NCBI RefSeq assembly: GCF_017565305.1
Contig: NZ_JAGEKP010000015.1
Coordinates: 124,001-188,000 of the forward strand
Length of the DNA stretch: 64,000 nt
Reading direction: 5' to 3'
Origin: Leifsonia sp. TF02-11
GTDB taxonomy: Bacteria > Actinomycetota > Actinomycetes > Actinomycetales > Microbacteriaceae
Under the pieces are notes generated by a model that was not told the origin of the DNA, made no database searches, and saw nothing but the letters and a program-made list of their open reading frames with translations. Positions 44,017 to 52,805 of this stretch are shown here, piece after piece (position 1 is the stretch's first letter; each line of letters starts with the position of its first letter). The translations under genes and the position numbers were made by a program.

Positions 44017-45956
44017 CCGTCATCGAATCCCGTCCGACCACAAAAGGGGGTTCCGGGCCGCGCACCCGGACCATGACCGTGGCGCAGGCGCTCGTCGAGT
44101 TCCTCGCCAATCAATGGACCGTCGACGGCGACCACCGGGAACGCACGATCCCGGGCGTGTATGGCATCTTCGGCCACGGCAACGTCGCCGGCATCGGCCA
44201 GGCGCTGCAGCAGCTGCACCACGACCAGCCGGGCCTGATGCCGTACCACCAGGCCCGCAACGAGCAGGCGATGGTGCACCAGTCGGTGGGGTGGGCGCGG
44301 ATGCGCCGACGGCGTTCCACCTTCGCCTCCGCAGCCTCTGTCGGTCCGGGCGCGGCGAACATGCTCACCGGCGCGGCGCTGGCGACCGCGAACCGCATGC
44401 CGGCGCTGCTGCTGCCCAGCGACACCTTCGCCACCCGCGTCGCAGATCCGGTGCTGCAGCAGCTCGAGCTCCCGCACGACATCGGCATCCAAGTCTCGGA
44501 CGCGTTCCGGCCGCTGTCGCGGTTCTTCGACCGGGTGCAGCGCCCCGAGCAGGTGTTCTCCATCGCCCTCGCCGCGATGCGGGTGCTCACCGATCCGGCC
44601 GAGACCGGCGCCGTCACCATCGCCCTGCCGGAGGACGTCCAGGCCGAGACGCTCGAAGTCCCGCTCGAGTTCTTGCAGCCCCGGGAGTGGCACCTGCGCC
44701 GACCGCTGCCCGAACGCGCACCCCTGCTGCGCGCCATTGCCGCGATCCGCGCCGCGAAGCGACCCATGATCGTTGCCGGCGGTGGCGTCATCTACTCCGG
44801 CGCCGAGGACGCGCTGGCCGCGCTCGTGGAAGCCACCGGCATCCCGGTCGGAACCTCGCAGGCCGGCGGCGGCTCGCTGCTGTGGGATCACCCGCAGAAC
44901 CTGGGCGGCATCGGTGCCACCGGAACGACGGCCGCGAACCGCATTGCGGCGGAGGCGGACCTGGTGATCGGTATCGGCACTCGATACAGCGACTTCACCA
45001 CCGCCAGCCGCACCGTATTCCAGAGCGACGGCGTGACCTTCGTGAACATCAACGTCGCATCCTTCGACGCCTACAAGCACGGCACCCAGTTGCCGGTGAT
45101 CGCCGACGCCCGCGAAACCCTCGAAGCGATCACCGACGCCCTGCAAGACTGGGCGGTGACACCCGAGCATGCCCGGCGCATCGCCCACGAGAAGGCCGAG
45201 TGGGACGCGGTGGTCGACGCGGCGTTCGAACCCAGCGGGCGCTCCCTGCCCGGCCAGGCCGAAATCATCGGAGCCGTGCAGGGGAGCAGCGACCCGCGCG
45301 ATGTGATCGTGCAGGCGGCAGGCAGCCTGCCCGGCGACCTGCACAAGCTCTGGCGGGTCCGCGACAGCCTCGGCTACCACGTCGAATACGCCTTTTCTTG
45401 CATGGGCTACGAGATCGCTGGCGGGATTGGTGTGCGCCGGGCCGCCCCGGACCGGGACGTGATCGTGATGGTCGGCGACGGCTCCTACCTGATGCTGCAC
45501 TCCGAGCTCGTCACCGCCGTAGCGGAGGGTATCAAGATCATCGTGGTGCTCATCCAGAACCACGGCTACGCCTCGATCGGCCACCTCTCCGAAACCGTCG
45601 GCTCCGAACGGTTCGGCACCCAGTACCGCTACCTCGACCCCGAAGCACAGGATTTCCAAGGCGACCGGCGCTTGCCGATCGACCTCGCCGCGAACGCTCG
45701 CAGCTACGGGGTGACCACGATCGAGATCCAGCCAGGCGCCTCTGCGATCGACGACCTCCGGGCGGCGGTCACAGCGGCGAAGGCAGCCGACGTCGCCACC
45801 CTCATCCACATCAACAGCGACCCGCTGCTCTACGCGCCCGACGGCGAAGGATGGTGGGACGTGCCCGTCGCCGCCATCTCGACCCTCCCGTCCACGCAGC
45901 ACGCGCGTACCGAATACCTCGAACAGCAGGCGCGGCAGAAGCCGCTGCTTGGCTGA
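44013..45956 (+). CDS. iolD: 3D-trihydroxycyclohexane-1,2-dione acylhydrolase
   Basis: A 647-residue thiamine diphosphate enzyme that opens the inosose-derived ring. The N-terminal Pyr domain has GVYGIFGHGNVAGIG, and the C-terminal PP domain has VMVGDGSYLMLHSEL with the following Asn as the ThDP/Mg-binding motif. Length and sequence are standard for IolD. The gene overlaps iolB (ATGA) and is followed by an IolH-like gene 28 bases on. Confidence 0.93.
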   Translation: MTVIESRPTTKGGSGPRTRTMTVAQALVEFLANQWTVDGDHRERTIPGVYGIFGHGNVAGIGQALQQLHHDQPGLMPYHQARNEQAMVHQSVGWARMRRRRSTFASAASVGPGAANMLTGAALATANRMPALLLPSDTFATRVADPVLQQLELPHDIGIQVSDAFRPLSRFFDRVQRPEQVFSIALAAMRVLTDPAETGAVTIALPEDVQAETLEVPLEFLQPREWHLRRPLPERAPLLRAIAAIRAAKRPMIVAGGGVIYSGAEDALAALVEATGIPVGTSQAGGGSLLWDHPQNLGGIGATGTTAANRIAAEADLVIGIGTRYSDFTTASRTVFQSDGVTFVNINVASFDAYKHGTQLPVIADARETLEAITDALQDWAVTPEHARRIAHEKAEWDAVVDAAFEPSGRSLPGQAEIIGAVQGSSDPRDVIVQAAGSLPGDLHKLWRVRDSLGYHVEYAFSCMGYEIAGGIGVRRAAPDRDVIVMVGDGSYLMLHSELVTAVAEGIKIIVVLIQNHGYASIGHLSETVGSERFGTQYRYLDPEAQDFQGDRRLPIDLAANARSYGVTTIEIQPGASAIDDLRAAVTAAKAADVATLIHINSDPLLYAPDGEGWWDVPVAAISTLPSTQHARTEYLEQQARQKPLLG

Positions 45957-45984
45957 CCGCGCTCGTCTCTGAAGGAGCCTGACA

Positions 45985-46872
45985 ATGACCGTCAAGATCG
46001 CCCTCGACCCCACCCCGTACCTGCACAGCCACCAGCTGCTCGAATTCCCGCGCGTCGTCGCCGACCTCGGATACCAGTGGTGGCAGCTGACCCCGCACCC
46101 GGATTTCCTGCCCTTCTTCAACCACCCGCGTGCCGACGACGAACTCGTCGCCGCCCTGAAGAAGGCCACCGCCGACGTGGGCGTCGGCATCTCCAGCCTG
46201 CTACCGGTGCAGCGCTGGTCCTCGCCGGACGAGGAAGCCCGCGAAGGCTCCGTGCGCAACTGGCGACGGATCATCGAGCTCGCCGTCGAGCTCGACGTGC
46301 GGGTGATCAACACCGAGTTCTCCGGCCGGCCCGAGCGGGCAGAGGAGTCGGAGCGGGCCTTCTACCGCTCGATGGAGACCCTGCTGCCGCTGATCGAGAG
46401 CGAAGGTCTGCGGGTGAACATCGACCCGCACCCCGATGACTTCGTCGAGAACGGCTTCGAAGCGATCCGGATCATTCGCGGACTCAACTCGGCGTCCGTT
46501 GGGTTCGTCTACGTCGGCTCCCACACCTTCCACTACGGCGACGACATCGCGGGGATCATCGCCGCTGCAGGGCATCGGCTCGGCGCCGCATATGTCGCCG
46601 ACAGCTTCGACCACAACCGCAGCCACGGACTGCGTTACATCACCAACCCGCCCGGCAACGCCGTCCGGGTGCACCAGCACCTCGCCCTGGGCGACGGAGA
46701 CGTGGACTGGGACGCCTACTTCGCTGCGCTCGCCGCCAACGGCTTCTACGACAGGGACGACTCGATCATCGTGTCCAACGTCTTCGCCGAAGACGAACGC
46801 GGCGACGAGGTCTCCCGCTCGCAGCTGGAGCAGATCCGCACGCGAATCCAGAACGCAGGCGGAGCCATCTGA
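45985..46872 (+). CDS. iolH: IolH-like sugar phosphate isomerase/epimerase (TIM barrel)
   Basis: A 295-residue AP-endonuclease-2 type TIM-barrel protein. It matches my memory of IolH rather than IolE: RVINTEFSGRP, SMETLLPLIESEG, VGFVYVGSHTFHYG, and RYITNPPGNA with HQHLALGDGDVDWDAYF. IolH has no well-established reaction; in some clusters the gene at this place is annotated as the inosose dehydratase, which is otherwise not visible in the window. Divalent-metal ligands Glu, Asp and His are plausible. GAAGGAGCCTGACA precedes its ATG; it is the sixth gene of the iol operon. Confidence 0.75.
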   Translation: MTVKIALDPTPYLHSHQLLEFPRVVADLGYQWWQLTPHPDFLPFFNHPRADDELVAALKKATADVGVGISSLLPVQRWSSPDEEAREGSVRNWRRIIELAVELDVRVINTEFSGRPERAEESERAFYRSMETLLPLIESEGLRVNIDPHPDDFVENGFEAIRIIRGLNSASVGFVYVGSHTFHYGDDIAGIIAAAGHRLGAAYVADSFDHNRSHGLRYITNPPGNAVRVHQHLALGDGDVDWDAYFAALAANGFYDRDDSIIVSNVFAEDERGDEVSRSQLEQIRTRIQNAGGAI

Positions 46873-46909
46873 GTGGCGGGGCACGAACATGGACGGGACT
46901 TTGCTAACC

Positions 46910-46919
46910 TGTCCTGACA
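46910..46919. promoter_or_regulatory. IolR-type operator 3 (perfect palindrome)
   Basis: TGTCCTGACA lies 16 bases before the GTG of the regulator gene and probably mediates autoregulation. It fits the site I recall for Corynebacterium glutamicum IolR (KGWCHTRACA) at all ten positions. Confidence 0.65.
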
Positions 46920-46935
46920 AACGAAGGAGTTTCCC

Positions 46936-47697
46936 GTGCCCAGCACCGAGATCACGATGCTCCCGGATTCGGTCTTCTTGACGGACCGCACGGGACCGGT
47001 GCCGCTGTACTTCCAAATCGCCAGCCGCCTCGAGGAAGCCATCCGCTCCGGCGCGCTACCCCCAGGAGCGCGGCTGGAGAACGAGATTGCCCTCAGCGAG
47101 CGGCTGGGCCTGTCGCGACCGACCGTACGCCGCGCGATCCAGGAACTCGTCGACAAAGGACTCGTCGTGCGCCGACGCGGCATCGGAACGCAGGTCGTGC
47201 ACGGCGCGGTCACCCGTCAAGTCGAACTGACCAGCCTGTGGGAAGACCTCGAGCGCACCGGGCAGAACCCGACGACCCGGATGCTGCTGCACGAGGTCAT
47301 CCCGGCCGACCAGCGCATCGCCGAGTCGCTGGGCGTCGAGATCGGAACCGAGGTGCTGCATCTGCGCAGGCTGCGCGGTGCCGACGGAGTGCCCGTGTCG
47401 ATCCTGGAAAACTTCCTCCCGACGGAGTTCACTAACATCACCGAGTCGCAACTGGTCGAGCATGGCCTGTACCAGCTGCTGCGCATCCGCGGCGTCACGA
47501 TGCGCGTCGCTCGCCAGCGCATCGGCGCGCGCCGCGCCACAAGCTCCGAGAGCGCGCTGCTCGAGATCGGCCGCGACAGCCCGCTGCTGACCATGGATCG
47601 CACCGCATACGACGCCAGCGGGAAAGCTGCCGAGTTCGGCCACCACTGCTACCGCCCTGACCTCTACTCGTTCGAGATCACCCTCGTCGATCACTGA
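46936..47697 (+). CDS. iolR: GntR/HutC-type regulator, probable IolR
   Basis: A 253-residue repressor. The N-terminal GntR winged HTH (RLEEAIRSGALPPGARLE, then LGLSRPTVRRAIQELVDKG) is followed by a UTRA ligand-binding domain (about 95-245). Inositol-pathway intermediates release IolR from DNA in related systems, which would derepress uptake and catabolism. GTG 46936 follows GAAGGAG. The gene sits inside the iol operon, and its operator TGTCCTGACA is 16 bases upstream. The IolR identity is inferred from context and matching sites. Confidence 0.82.
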   Translation: MPSTEITMLPDSVFLTDRTGPVPLYFQIASRLEEAIRSGALPPGARLENEIALSERLGLSRPTVRRAIQELVDKGLVVRRRGIGTQVVHGAVTRQVELTSLWEDLERTGQNPTTRMLLHEVIPADQRIAESLGVEIGTEVLHLRRLRGADGVPVSILENFLPTEFTNITESQLVEHGLYQLLRIRGVTMRVARQRIGARRATSSESALLEIGRDSPLLTMDRTAYDASGKAAEFGHHCYRPDLYSFEITLVDH

Positions 47698-47741
47698 GGC
47701 GCCGAAACGATCCGACACGCCTTCGCCGAAGTTTATTAGTT

Positions 47742-47769
47742 TGACAGAACAAAGTCGGCTCGGTAGCGT
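47742..47769 (+). promoter_or_regulatory. Promoter and IolR-type operator 4 for iolG
   Basis: TTGACA (47741-47746) and TAGCGT (47764-47769) are separated by 17 bases. The operator-like TGACAGAACA (47742-47751) covers the -35. It precedes the iolG-like gene by 80 bases, consistent with repression. Confidence 0.5.
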
Positions 47770-47830
47770 TGACCCAGCCGGTCCGGCTCTATCCGCGCGC
47801 GGTGCCCTCACGAACTCGAAGGAGAGATCC

Positions 47831-49033
47831 ATGTCTCTAGGTGTCGCCGTCATCGGCGCCGGAATGGCCGGGCGGGCTCACGCCGCCGCCTACCGCAACG
47901 CCCCCACCCTGTACTCGTCGGTCCTGCCCGACATTCGGCTCGTCTCAATCGGGGACGTCAGCGCCGAGTTCGGGTCGCTGGCCGCGAAGCGGTTCGGCTA
48001 CGAGCGATCCGACACCTCCTGGCAGGCCATCGCGGAAGCGGACGACATCGATGTGGTCAGCGTCGTCGTTGCCAACTCCCTGCACCGTGAGATCGTCGAG
48101 GGGCTCATCGCCGCAGGCAAGCACGTGCTGTGCGAGAAGCCGCTGAGTGACTCGCTGACGGATGGCCGCGCTATGGCCGACGCGGCCCGGAACGCCGACA
48201 CCGTCGTGCGCATCGGATTCACCTTCCGCCGCGCACCCGGTGTCGCGGCCATCCGCGAGCTCATCCAGTCCGGAACCCTCGGCCGGGTGCTGCACGTCAG
48301 CGGCCGATACTGGACCGACTACGCCAGCGACCCCGCGGCACCGATCAGCTGGCGCTTCAAGGGGGCGCCTGGGTCGGGCGCTCTCGCCGACGTCGGCAGC
48401 CACGTGGGATACCTGGTCGAGTTCCTCGGTGGCGACATCGTCGAGGTCAACGGCGGCCGCTTCGCCACCGTCATCCCGAACCGCCCGGTGCCGCTCGCGG
48501 CCGTGGTCGGCCACGGCCTTGCCGCGGTGAGCGACACGTTCGAGCCAGTCGAAAACGACGACTACGCTGCGTTCACCGCGCGCTTCGCCAGCGGCGCCGT
48601 CGGCGCGGTCGAGGTGTCCCGTGTTGCCGCCGGCCACCCCAACGGCCTGCAGCTGGAGGTGTTCGGAGAGAACGGCGCCGCCAAGTGGGACCAGGAACGT
48701 CCCGCCGAGCTCCAGGTCATGCTCAACGAAGGCCCCGCTGCGACCCGCGGATTCCGTCGCGTCATCGTCGGGCCGGCGCACCCCTACGTGGCCGGCGGAC
48801 TTCCGATGGACGCGCCCGGGGTTGGGCTTGGTCAGAATGACGGATTCGTCTTCCAAGCCAGGGCGTTCCTCGAGGAGGTCGCTGGGATACCGGAATCCGA
48901 ATCGTTGCCTCGCTGCGCCAGCTTCGACGAGGGCGTGCACAACATGGAAATTCTCGCCGCGGTCTCCGAGTCCGCCGCCCAGGGCGGCGCATCTGTCACC
49001 GTCCCCTCGGTCAACGAGGCGGTGGCACGATGA
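47831..49033 (+). CDS. iolG: Inositol dehydrogenase-like Gfo/Idh/MocA oxidoreductase
   Basis: A 400-residue NAD-dependent dehydrogenase that would oxidise myo-inositol (or scyllo-inositol) to inosose, the first step. Rossmann motif GAGMAGRAHAA, catalytic-lysine segment CEKPLSDS and ALADVGSHVGYLVEFLGGD are visible. The long C-terminal barrel (PHPYVAGGLPMDA-like) is typical of the GFO_IDH_MocA_C2 group. A second family member lies at 37363. Position after iolR and before the isomerase gene matches iolG; substrate not proven. Start overlaps none; its stop overlaps the next gene (ATGA). Confidence 0.8.
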   Translation: MSLGVAVIGAGMAGRAHAAAYRNAPTLYSSVLPDIRLVSIGDVSAEFGSLAAKRFGYERSDTSWQAIAEADDIDVVSVVVANSLHREIVEGLIAAGKHVLCEKPLSDSLTDGRAMADAARNADTVVRIGFTFRRAPGVAAIRELIQSGTLGRVLHVSGRYWTDYASDPAAPISWRFKGAPGSGALADVGSHVGYLVEFLGGDIVEVNGGRFATVIPNRPVPLAAVVGHGLAAVSDTFEPVENDDYAAFTARFASGAVGAVEVSRVAAGHPNGLQLEVFGENGAAKWDQERPAELQVMLNEGPAATRGFRRVIVGPAHPYVAGGLPMDAPGVGLGQNDGFVFQARAFLEEVAGIPESESLPRCASFDEGVHNMEILAAVSESAAQGGASVTVPSVNEAVAR

Positions 49034-50037
49034 AGTTCGGTGTCTACAACGCGATCCTGCACGACCGCACCCTGCCCGAAGCCCTCACGGTAATCAGTGG
49101 GCTCGGTCTCACCGGGATCGAGATCAATTCCGGTGGATTCCTGCCCCCGGTTCATATCCCCACGTTCGACGACATCCTCGTCTCGGATGCGGCACGCGAC
49201 GACTACCTCGGGCTCTTCGAAGGCACCGGCGTTCAGATCGCCGGGCTGAACTGCAACGGCAACCCGCTGCACCCGACGACCGCGATCGGCGAGAAGCACG
49301 CGGACGACGTCCGCCGTTCGATCCTGCTCGCGGGCCGGCTCGGCCAGCACCGGGTGGTCACCATGTCAGGTCTGCCGGGCGGCGAGCCGAATACAACGCG
49401 GCCGAACTGGATCGTCAACGCCTGGAACTCCGCCTCGCTCGACGTGATCGACTACCAGTGGTCCATCGCCGCACCGTTCTGGCGCGAGATGGACCGACTC
49501 GCGGCCGACCACGACGTGAAGGTCGCGCTAGAGCTGCATCCGCAGAACCTCGTCTTCAACCCTGCCGACGTGCACCGGCTGATCGAGGAGACGGCTGCAA
49601 CCAACGTCGGTGTCGAGCTCGACGCGTCCCACCTGTTCTGGCAGCAGATGGATCCGGTCGCGGTGGTCCAGGAGCTCGGCGAGTTGATATTCCACGCCGC
49701 AGCCAAGGATGTCCGGGTGAACCGGTCGAACGCGGCCGTGTACGGCGTCCTCGACAACCGGTTCCGCAAGCTGGGCCCCGACGAGCCACGCACGAACCTC
49801 GGCGGAGACGAGTGGGCGAACGAGTGGCCGAAGAACTCCTCGTGGGACTTCGTCGCCCTCGGCCGCGGCCACGACGCTGTCTACTGGTCGACGTGGCTGG
49901 CCGCCCTGCACGTGGTGGACCCCGACATGCTCGTCAACATCGAGCACGAGGACACCTCGCTTGGCCGGATCGAAGGCCTTGAAGTCGCCGCGAGCGTGCT
50001 GCTGGACGCTGCCGCCCGCGCGGGCATCAGCGGCTAG
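49030..50037 (+). CDS. Sugar phosphate isomerase/epimerase (TIM barrel)
   Basis: A 335-residue AP-endonuclease-2 family TIM barrel. Features are GLTGIEINSGGF, VALELHPQNLVFNPADVHRL, VGVELDASHLFWQQMD and HAAAKDVRVN, with Glu/Asp/His/Glu metal ligands. Proteins of this type commonly act with a Gfo/Idh partner, here the overlapping iolG-like gene. It could be the missing inosose dehydratase or an epimerase. It converges on the MFS gene, overlapping four bases. Confidence 0.78.
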   Translation: MKFGVYNAILHDRTLPEALTVISGLGLTGIEINSGGFLPPVHIPTFDDILVSDAARDDYLGLFEGTGVQIAGLNCNGNPLHPTTAIGEKHADDVRRSILLAGRLGQHRVVTMSGLPGGEPNTTRPNWIVNAWNSASLDVIDYQWSIAAPFWREMDRLAADHDVKVALELHPQNLVFNPADVHRLIEETAATNVGVELDASHLFWQQMDPVAVVQELGELIFHAAAKDVRVNRSNAAVYGVLDNRFRKLGPDEPRTNLGGDEWANEWPKNSSWDFVALGRGHDAVYWSTWLAALHVVDPDMLVNIEHEDTSLGRIEGLEVAASVLLDAAARAGISG

Positions 50038-51440
50038 GGGTCAGACACCACCGGCCGCACGCGCACCGCATCGGCGGCGCCGCGCGGCAACCGGAACGCT
50101 CCAACCACCGCCACCACGGCGATCACCGCCATCACGGCGAAGGCGATGTGATACGAAGCCAGCTGCGGTGCGCCAGCGGTAGTCGGGAACGCCAAGCGCA
50201 GCACCGTTGCGCCCAGCGCTACCCCGACGGCCGTGCCCAGGTCCTGCACGGTCGAGGACAGCGTGTTCGCGGCCGTCAGCCGAGTTTTGGGCACATCCGC
50301 GTAGGCGAGGGACGCGTAGGCGGTGAAGCCGATCGAGCGGAACACCCCGCTGAGCAGCAATGCCACCCACAGGAGCGGCGGCGAGGTCGCCGGACCGGTC
50401 GCGGCGAAAAATGCTAAGAAGGCAACAGCCGCGACCGTGGAGACGATCAGAACGGAACGGAAGGAGAACGCCCGTAGCAGCGGAGTGGTCGCCGGTTTGA
50501 TCCCCACATTGCCTAAGAACACCGCCGCGACGAAAAACCCCGCGGTCACCGGACCCTGGCCGAGCTCCTCCTGCAGCAGCAGCGGCATCAGAAACGGCAC
50601 CGACGTCACGGCGAGGCGATACGCAACCCCGCTCGAGTTCGCGGCACGGAAGGTACGGATGCTGTAGGCCCGCAGATCAAGCAGCGGATCCGCAGTGTGC
50701 AGCAGATGCCGCACCCCCGCCACAGCCACCGCGACGGCGGCTGCGCCGGTCGCGATCGGCGCAGCCCAGCTCGCGCCGGACGAGAGCAGTTCCAATACCG
50801 CGATGAGGCCAAACACCGCCACCGTGCAGAGCACCAGCCCCGGCACGTCCAACACGAGGCGGGACTCGGGCGTCGCGCGGATCACCCGCAGCGCGACTAG
50901 CAATGTCACCAGCGCGATCGGAATATTGAGCGCGAAAATCCACCGCCACCCGATGGTCGACGTGATCATGCCACCCAGCAGCGGTGCGACCACCGGCGCG
51001 ACCAATGCCGGCCAGGTGAGGTACGCGATCGCGCGCAACAACTGCGCCGGCGTCGCGGAGCGAACCACGACTAGCCGACCGATCGGCACCATCAGCGCGC
51101 CGCCGAAACCCTGCATGAGGCGAAGCGACGCCAACCACAGAAGATCGGGGCTGAGCGCGCACCCCAACGACGCGAGGCCGAACAGCATCAGCGCGGCACA
51201 GAACACGCGTCGGCCACCGAATCGGGCCGCGAGCCATCCGCCGAGAGGGATGAACGTGGCCGCGGCCACCAGGTACGCGGTGCTCGCGATCGTGACGTCG
51301 CTCGGTCGCAAAGCGAAATCCCGCGCGATGCTGGGCATTGCCGTGAATAGGACGATGCCGTCGAGTTGCTCCATGAACATTGCCGCCGCAACCACCAACG
51401 CGGGGGTGCGCCGCCAAACCGCGGCAGCATCGTCGCTCAT
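50034..51440 (-). CDS. MFS transporter, DHA2-like 14-helix
   Basis: A 468-residue inner-membrane transporter with about 14 hydrophobic spans and the motif WLAARFGGRRVF between spans 2 and 3. It resembles proton-coupled exporters; in the Corynebacterium iol cluster an MFS gene follows iolH, so it may move inositol or a derivative. It is the only leftward gene in this stretch and has an operator in its promoter (51478). Confidence 0.85.
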   Translation of the reverse strand: MSDDAAAVWRRTPALVVAAAMFMEQLDGIVLFTAMPSIARDFALRPSDVTIASTAYLVAAATFIPLGGWLAARFGGRRVFCAALMLFGLASLGCALSPDLLWLASLRLMQGFGGALMVPIGRLVVVRSATPAQLLRAIAYLTWPALVAPVVAPLLGGMITSTIGWRWIFALNIPIALVTLLVALRVIRATPESRLVLDVPGLVLCTVAVFGLIAVLELLSSGASWAAPIATGAAAVAVAVAGVRHLLHTADPLLDLRAYSIRTFRAANSSGVAYRLAVTSVPFLMPLLLQEELGQGPVTAGFFVAAVFLGNVGIKPATTPLLRAFSFRSVLIVSTVAAVAFLAFFAATGPATSPPLLWVALLLSGVFRSIGFTAYASLAYADVPKTRLTAANTLSSTVQDLGTAVGVALGATVLRLAFPTTAGAPQLASYHIAFAVMAVIAVVAVVGAFRLPRGAADAVRVRPVVSDP

Positions 51441-51477
51441 GCCTCTAGCCTACGAGACAAAAGAACCTATGTACTCA

Positions 51478-51487
51478 TGTCAGGACA
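51478..51487. promoter_or_regulatory. IolR-type operator 5 (perfect palindrome)
   Basis: TGTCAGGACA is the exact reverse complement of the iolR site (46910). It lies 38 bases before the MFS start on the minus strand and 194 bases before the ABC binding-protein gene. Confidence 0.6.
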
Positions 51488-51592
51488 TTTAGGTAGGCTG
51501 ATCCAGTCGGGTTGACACCGGCGACCAAGCAGTCGCGCCGTTCCTCTGACATCACAACAAAATAACGTCTCGACAAGCCTCTTATGTCTATA

Positions 51593-51602
51593 TGTCGTTA
51601 CA
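51593..51602. promoter_or_regulatory. IolR-type operator 6 in front of the ABC operon
   Basis: TGTCGTTACA (with ATGTCGTTACAT as a symmetric 12-mer) lies 79 bases before the binding-protein start. Two positions differ from the perfect site, so it is the weakest of the set. Confidence 0.4.
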
Positions 51603-51671
51603 TGATAGGCTCGGGGGCGATCAAAGCTGATCCGCCGCTTGCGCGGTTTACCAATGAAGGGAGTCGCGCGG

Positions 51672-52733
51672 ATGATTTCCACGTTGCTCAACACCCGGGG
51701 TACCCGTGCGAAGCGCCGGGTGTCCGTAACAGCGGCCCTCGCCGCGACGGTCGCACTCGGCCTCGCGCTGGCCGGATGCACCTCCAGCAACAACAACCCG
51801 TCCAGCACCTCCACCTCCGGGACCGGCGGCAGCGCCAGCGGAGTCTCGATCGTCGTCATGGGCGGGGCCACCAACGACCCGTTCTGGTCGACCGTCAAGA
51901 ACGGCGGCGAAGCGGCCGCAGCGGGCGTCGAGAAGGCCGGCGGCAAGGTGACCTTCCTGGCCATGCCGAACTACAACAATTTCAACGCCGACGCCGCGAA
52001 GCTGGTCGCCAACATCCTCGCCCAGAAGCCCAGCGCGGCGGTCATCCCCGACTGGGCGCCCGAGGCACAGAACGCCAACATCAAGGCGATCACCGACGCG
52101 GGTATCCCCGTGTTCATCTACAACACCGGCGCCGACCAGGTGAAGACCGTCGGAGCCGAGGCGTATGTCGGCTCGGACGACTACGCCTCCGGCAAGCTCG
52201 CCGGCGAGACGTTCGCAAAGCAGGGCTCCAAGCACATCCTGTGCGTTAACACCCTGCCGGGCACCGCAACCGCTGAGGCCCGCTGCAAGGGACTCAACGA
52301 CGGCGCTACCGCCGAAGGCGGCAAGGCCACCGAGCTGTCGCTGCCGTCGTCGCAGTTCGGCGACCCCACCGCGATCGCACAGGCGATCAAGGGCGCGGTG
52401 CTGCAGGATTCGTCGGTCGACGCGATCTTCACCATCAGCCAAGGTGACGCGGACAGCGCCGCCAGCGGTCTGTCGCAGGCCGGCGTCGCCGACAAGGTGA
52501 AGCTCGGCAGCACGGACTTCAACACCGCGGCGCTCGGACGCATCGACAAGGGCACGCAGCTGTTCGCGATCGACCAGCAGGGCTACGCACAGGGCTACTA
52601 CGCTGTTGCGGCCGCGTTCCAGTTCGCGGCCTACGGCATCGCCCTTCCCGGCGACCTGCCGACCGGCCCCGCGATCATCGACAAGTCCAACGTCGCCAAG
52701 GCCACTGCAGGCGTCAAGGACGGCGCCCGCTAG
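51672..52733 (+). CDS. ABC sugar-binding lipoprotein, probable inositol importer component
   Basis: A 353-residue periplasmic-type binding protein anchored by lipid. A basic signal (RGTRAKRRVSVTA) is followed by LALAGC (lipobox, Cys near residue 36), a Ser/Thr linker and the two-lobe sugar-binding domain (GATNDPFWSTV, YVGSDDYASGKLA). This is the type I family of ribose/inositol-like binders. ATG 51672 is used because AAGGGAG lies 9 bases before; ATG 51639 has no such site. Co-transcribed with permease and ATPase. The ligand is inferred from the inositol neighbourhood. Confidence 0.85.
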   Translation: MISTLLNTRGTRAKRRVSVTAALAATVALGLALAGCTSSNNNPSSTSTSGTGGSASGVSIVVMGGATNDPFWSTVKNGGEAAAAGVEKAGGKVTFLAMPNYNNFNADAAKLVANILAQKPSAAVIPDWAPEAQNANIKAITDAGIPVFIYNTGADQVKTVGAEAYVGSDDYASGKLAGETFAKQGSKHILCVNTLPGTATAEARCKGLNDGATAEGGKATELSLPSSQFGDPTAIAQAIKGAVLQDSSVDAIFTISQGDADSAASGLSQAGVADKVKLGSTDFNTAALGRIDKGTQLFAIDQQGYAQGYYAVAAAFQFAAYGIALPGDLPTGPAIIDKSNVAKATAGVKDGAR

Positions 52734-52805
52734 TCGCTCCCGGGTGGGGTGGCGGCCTCGGCCGCCACCCCACCCACACGCATCCCCTCGGAAAGAAAGT
52801 TCAAC

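Noticed and set aside
43992-46313. A long minus-strand open frame opposite iolD and iolH
   Set aside because: Antisense openness in GC-rich DNA; the plus strand encodes well-recognised enzymes with coupled starts.
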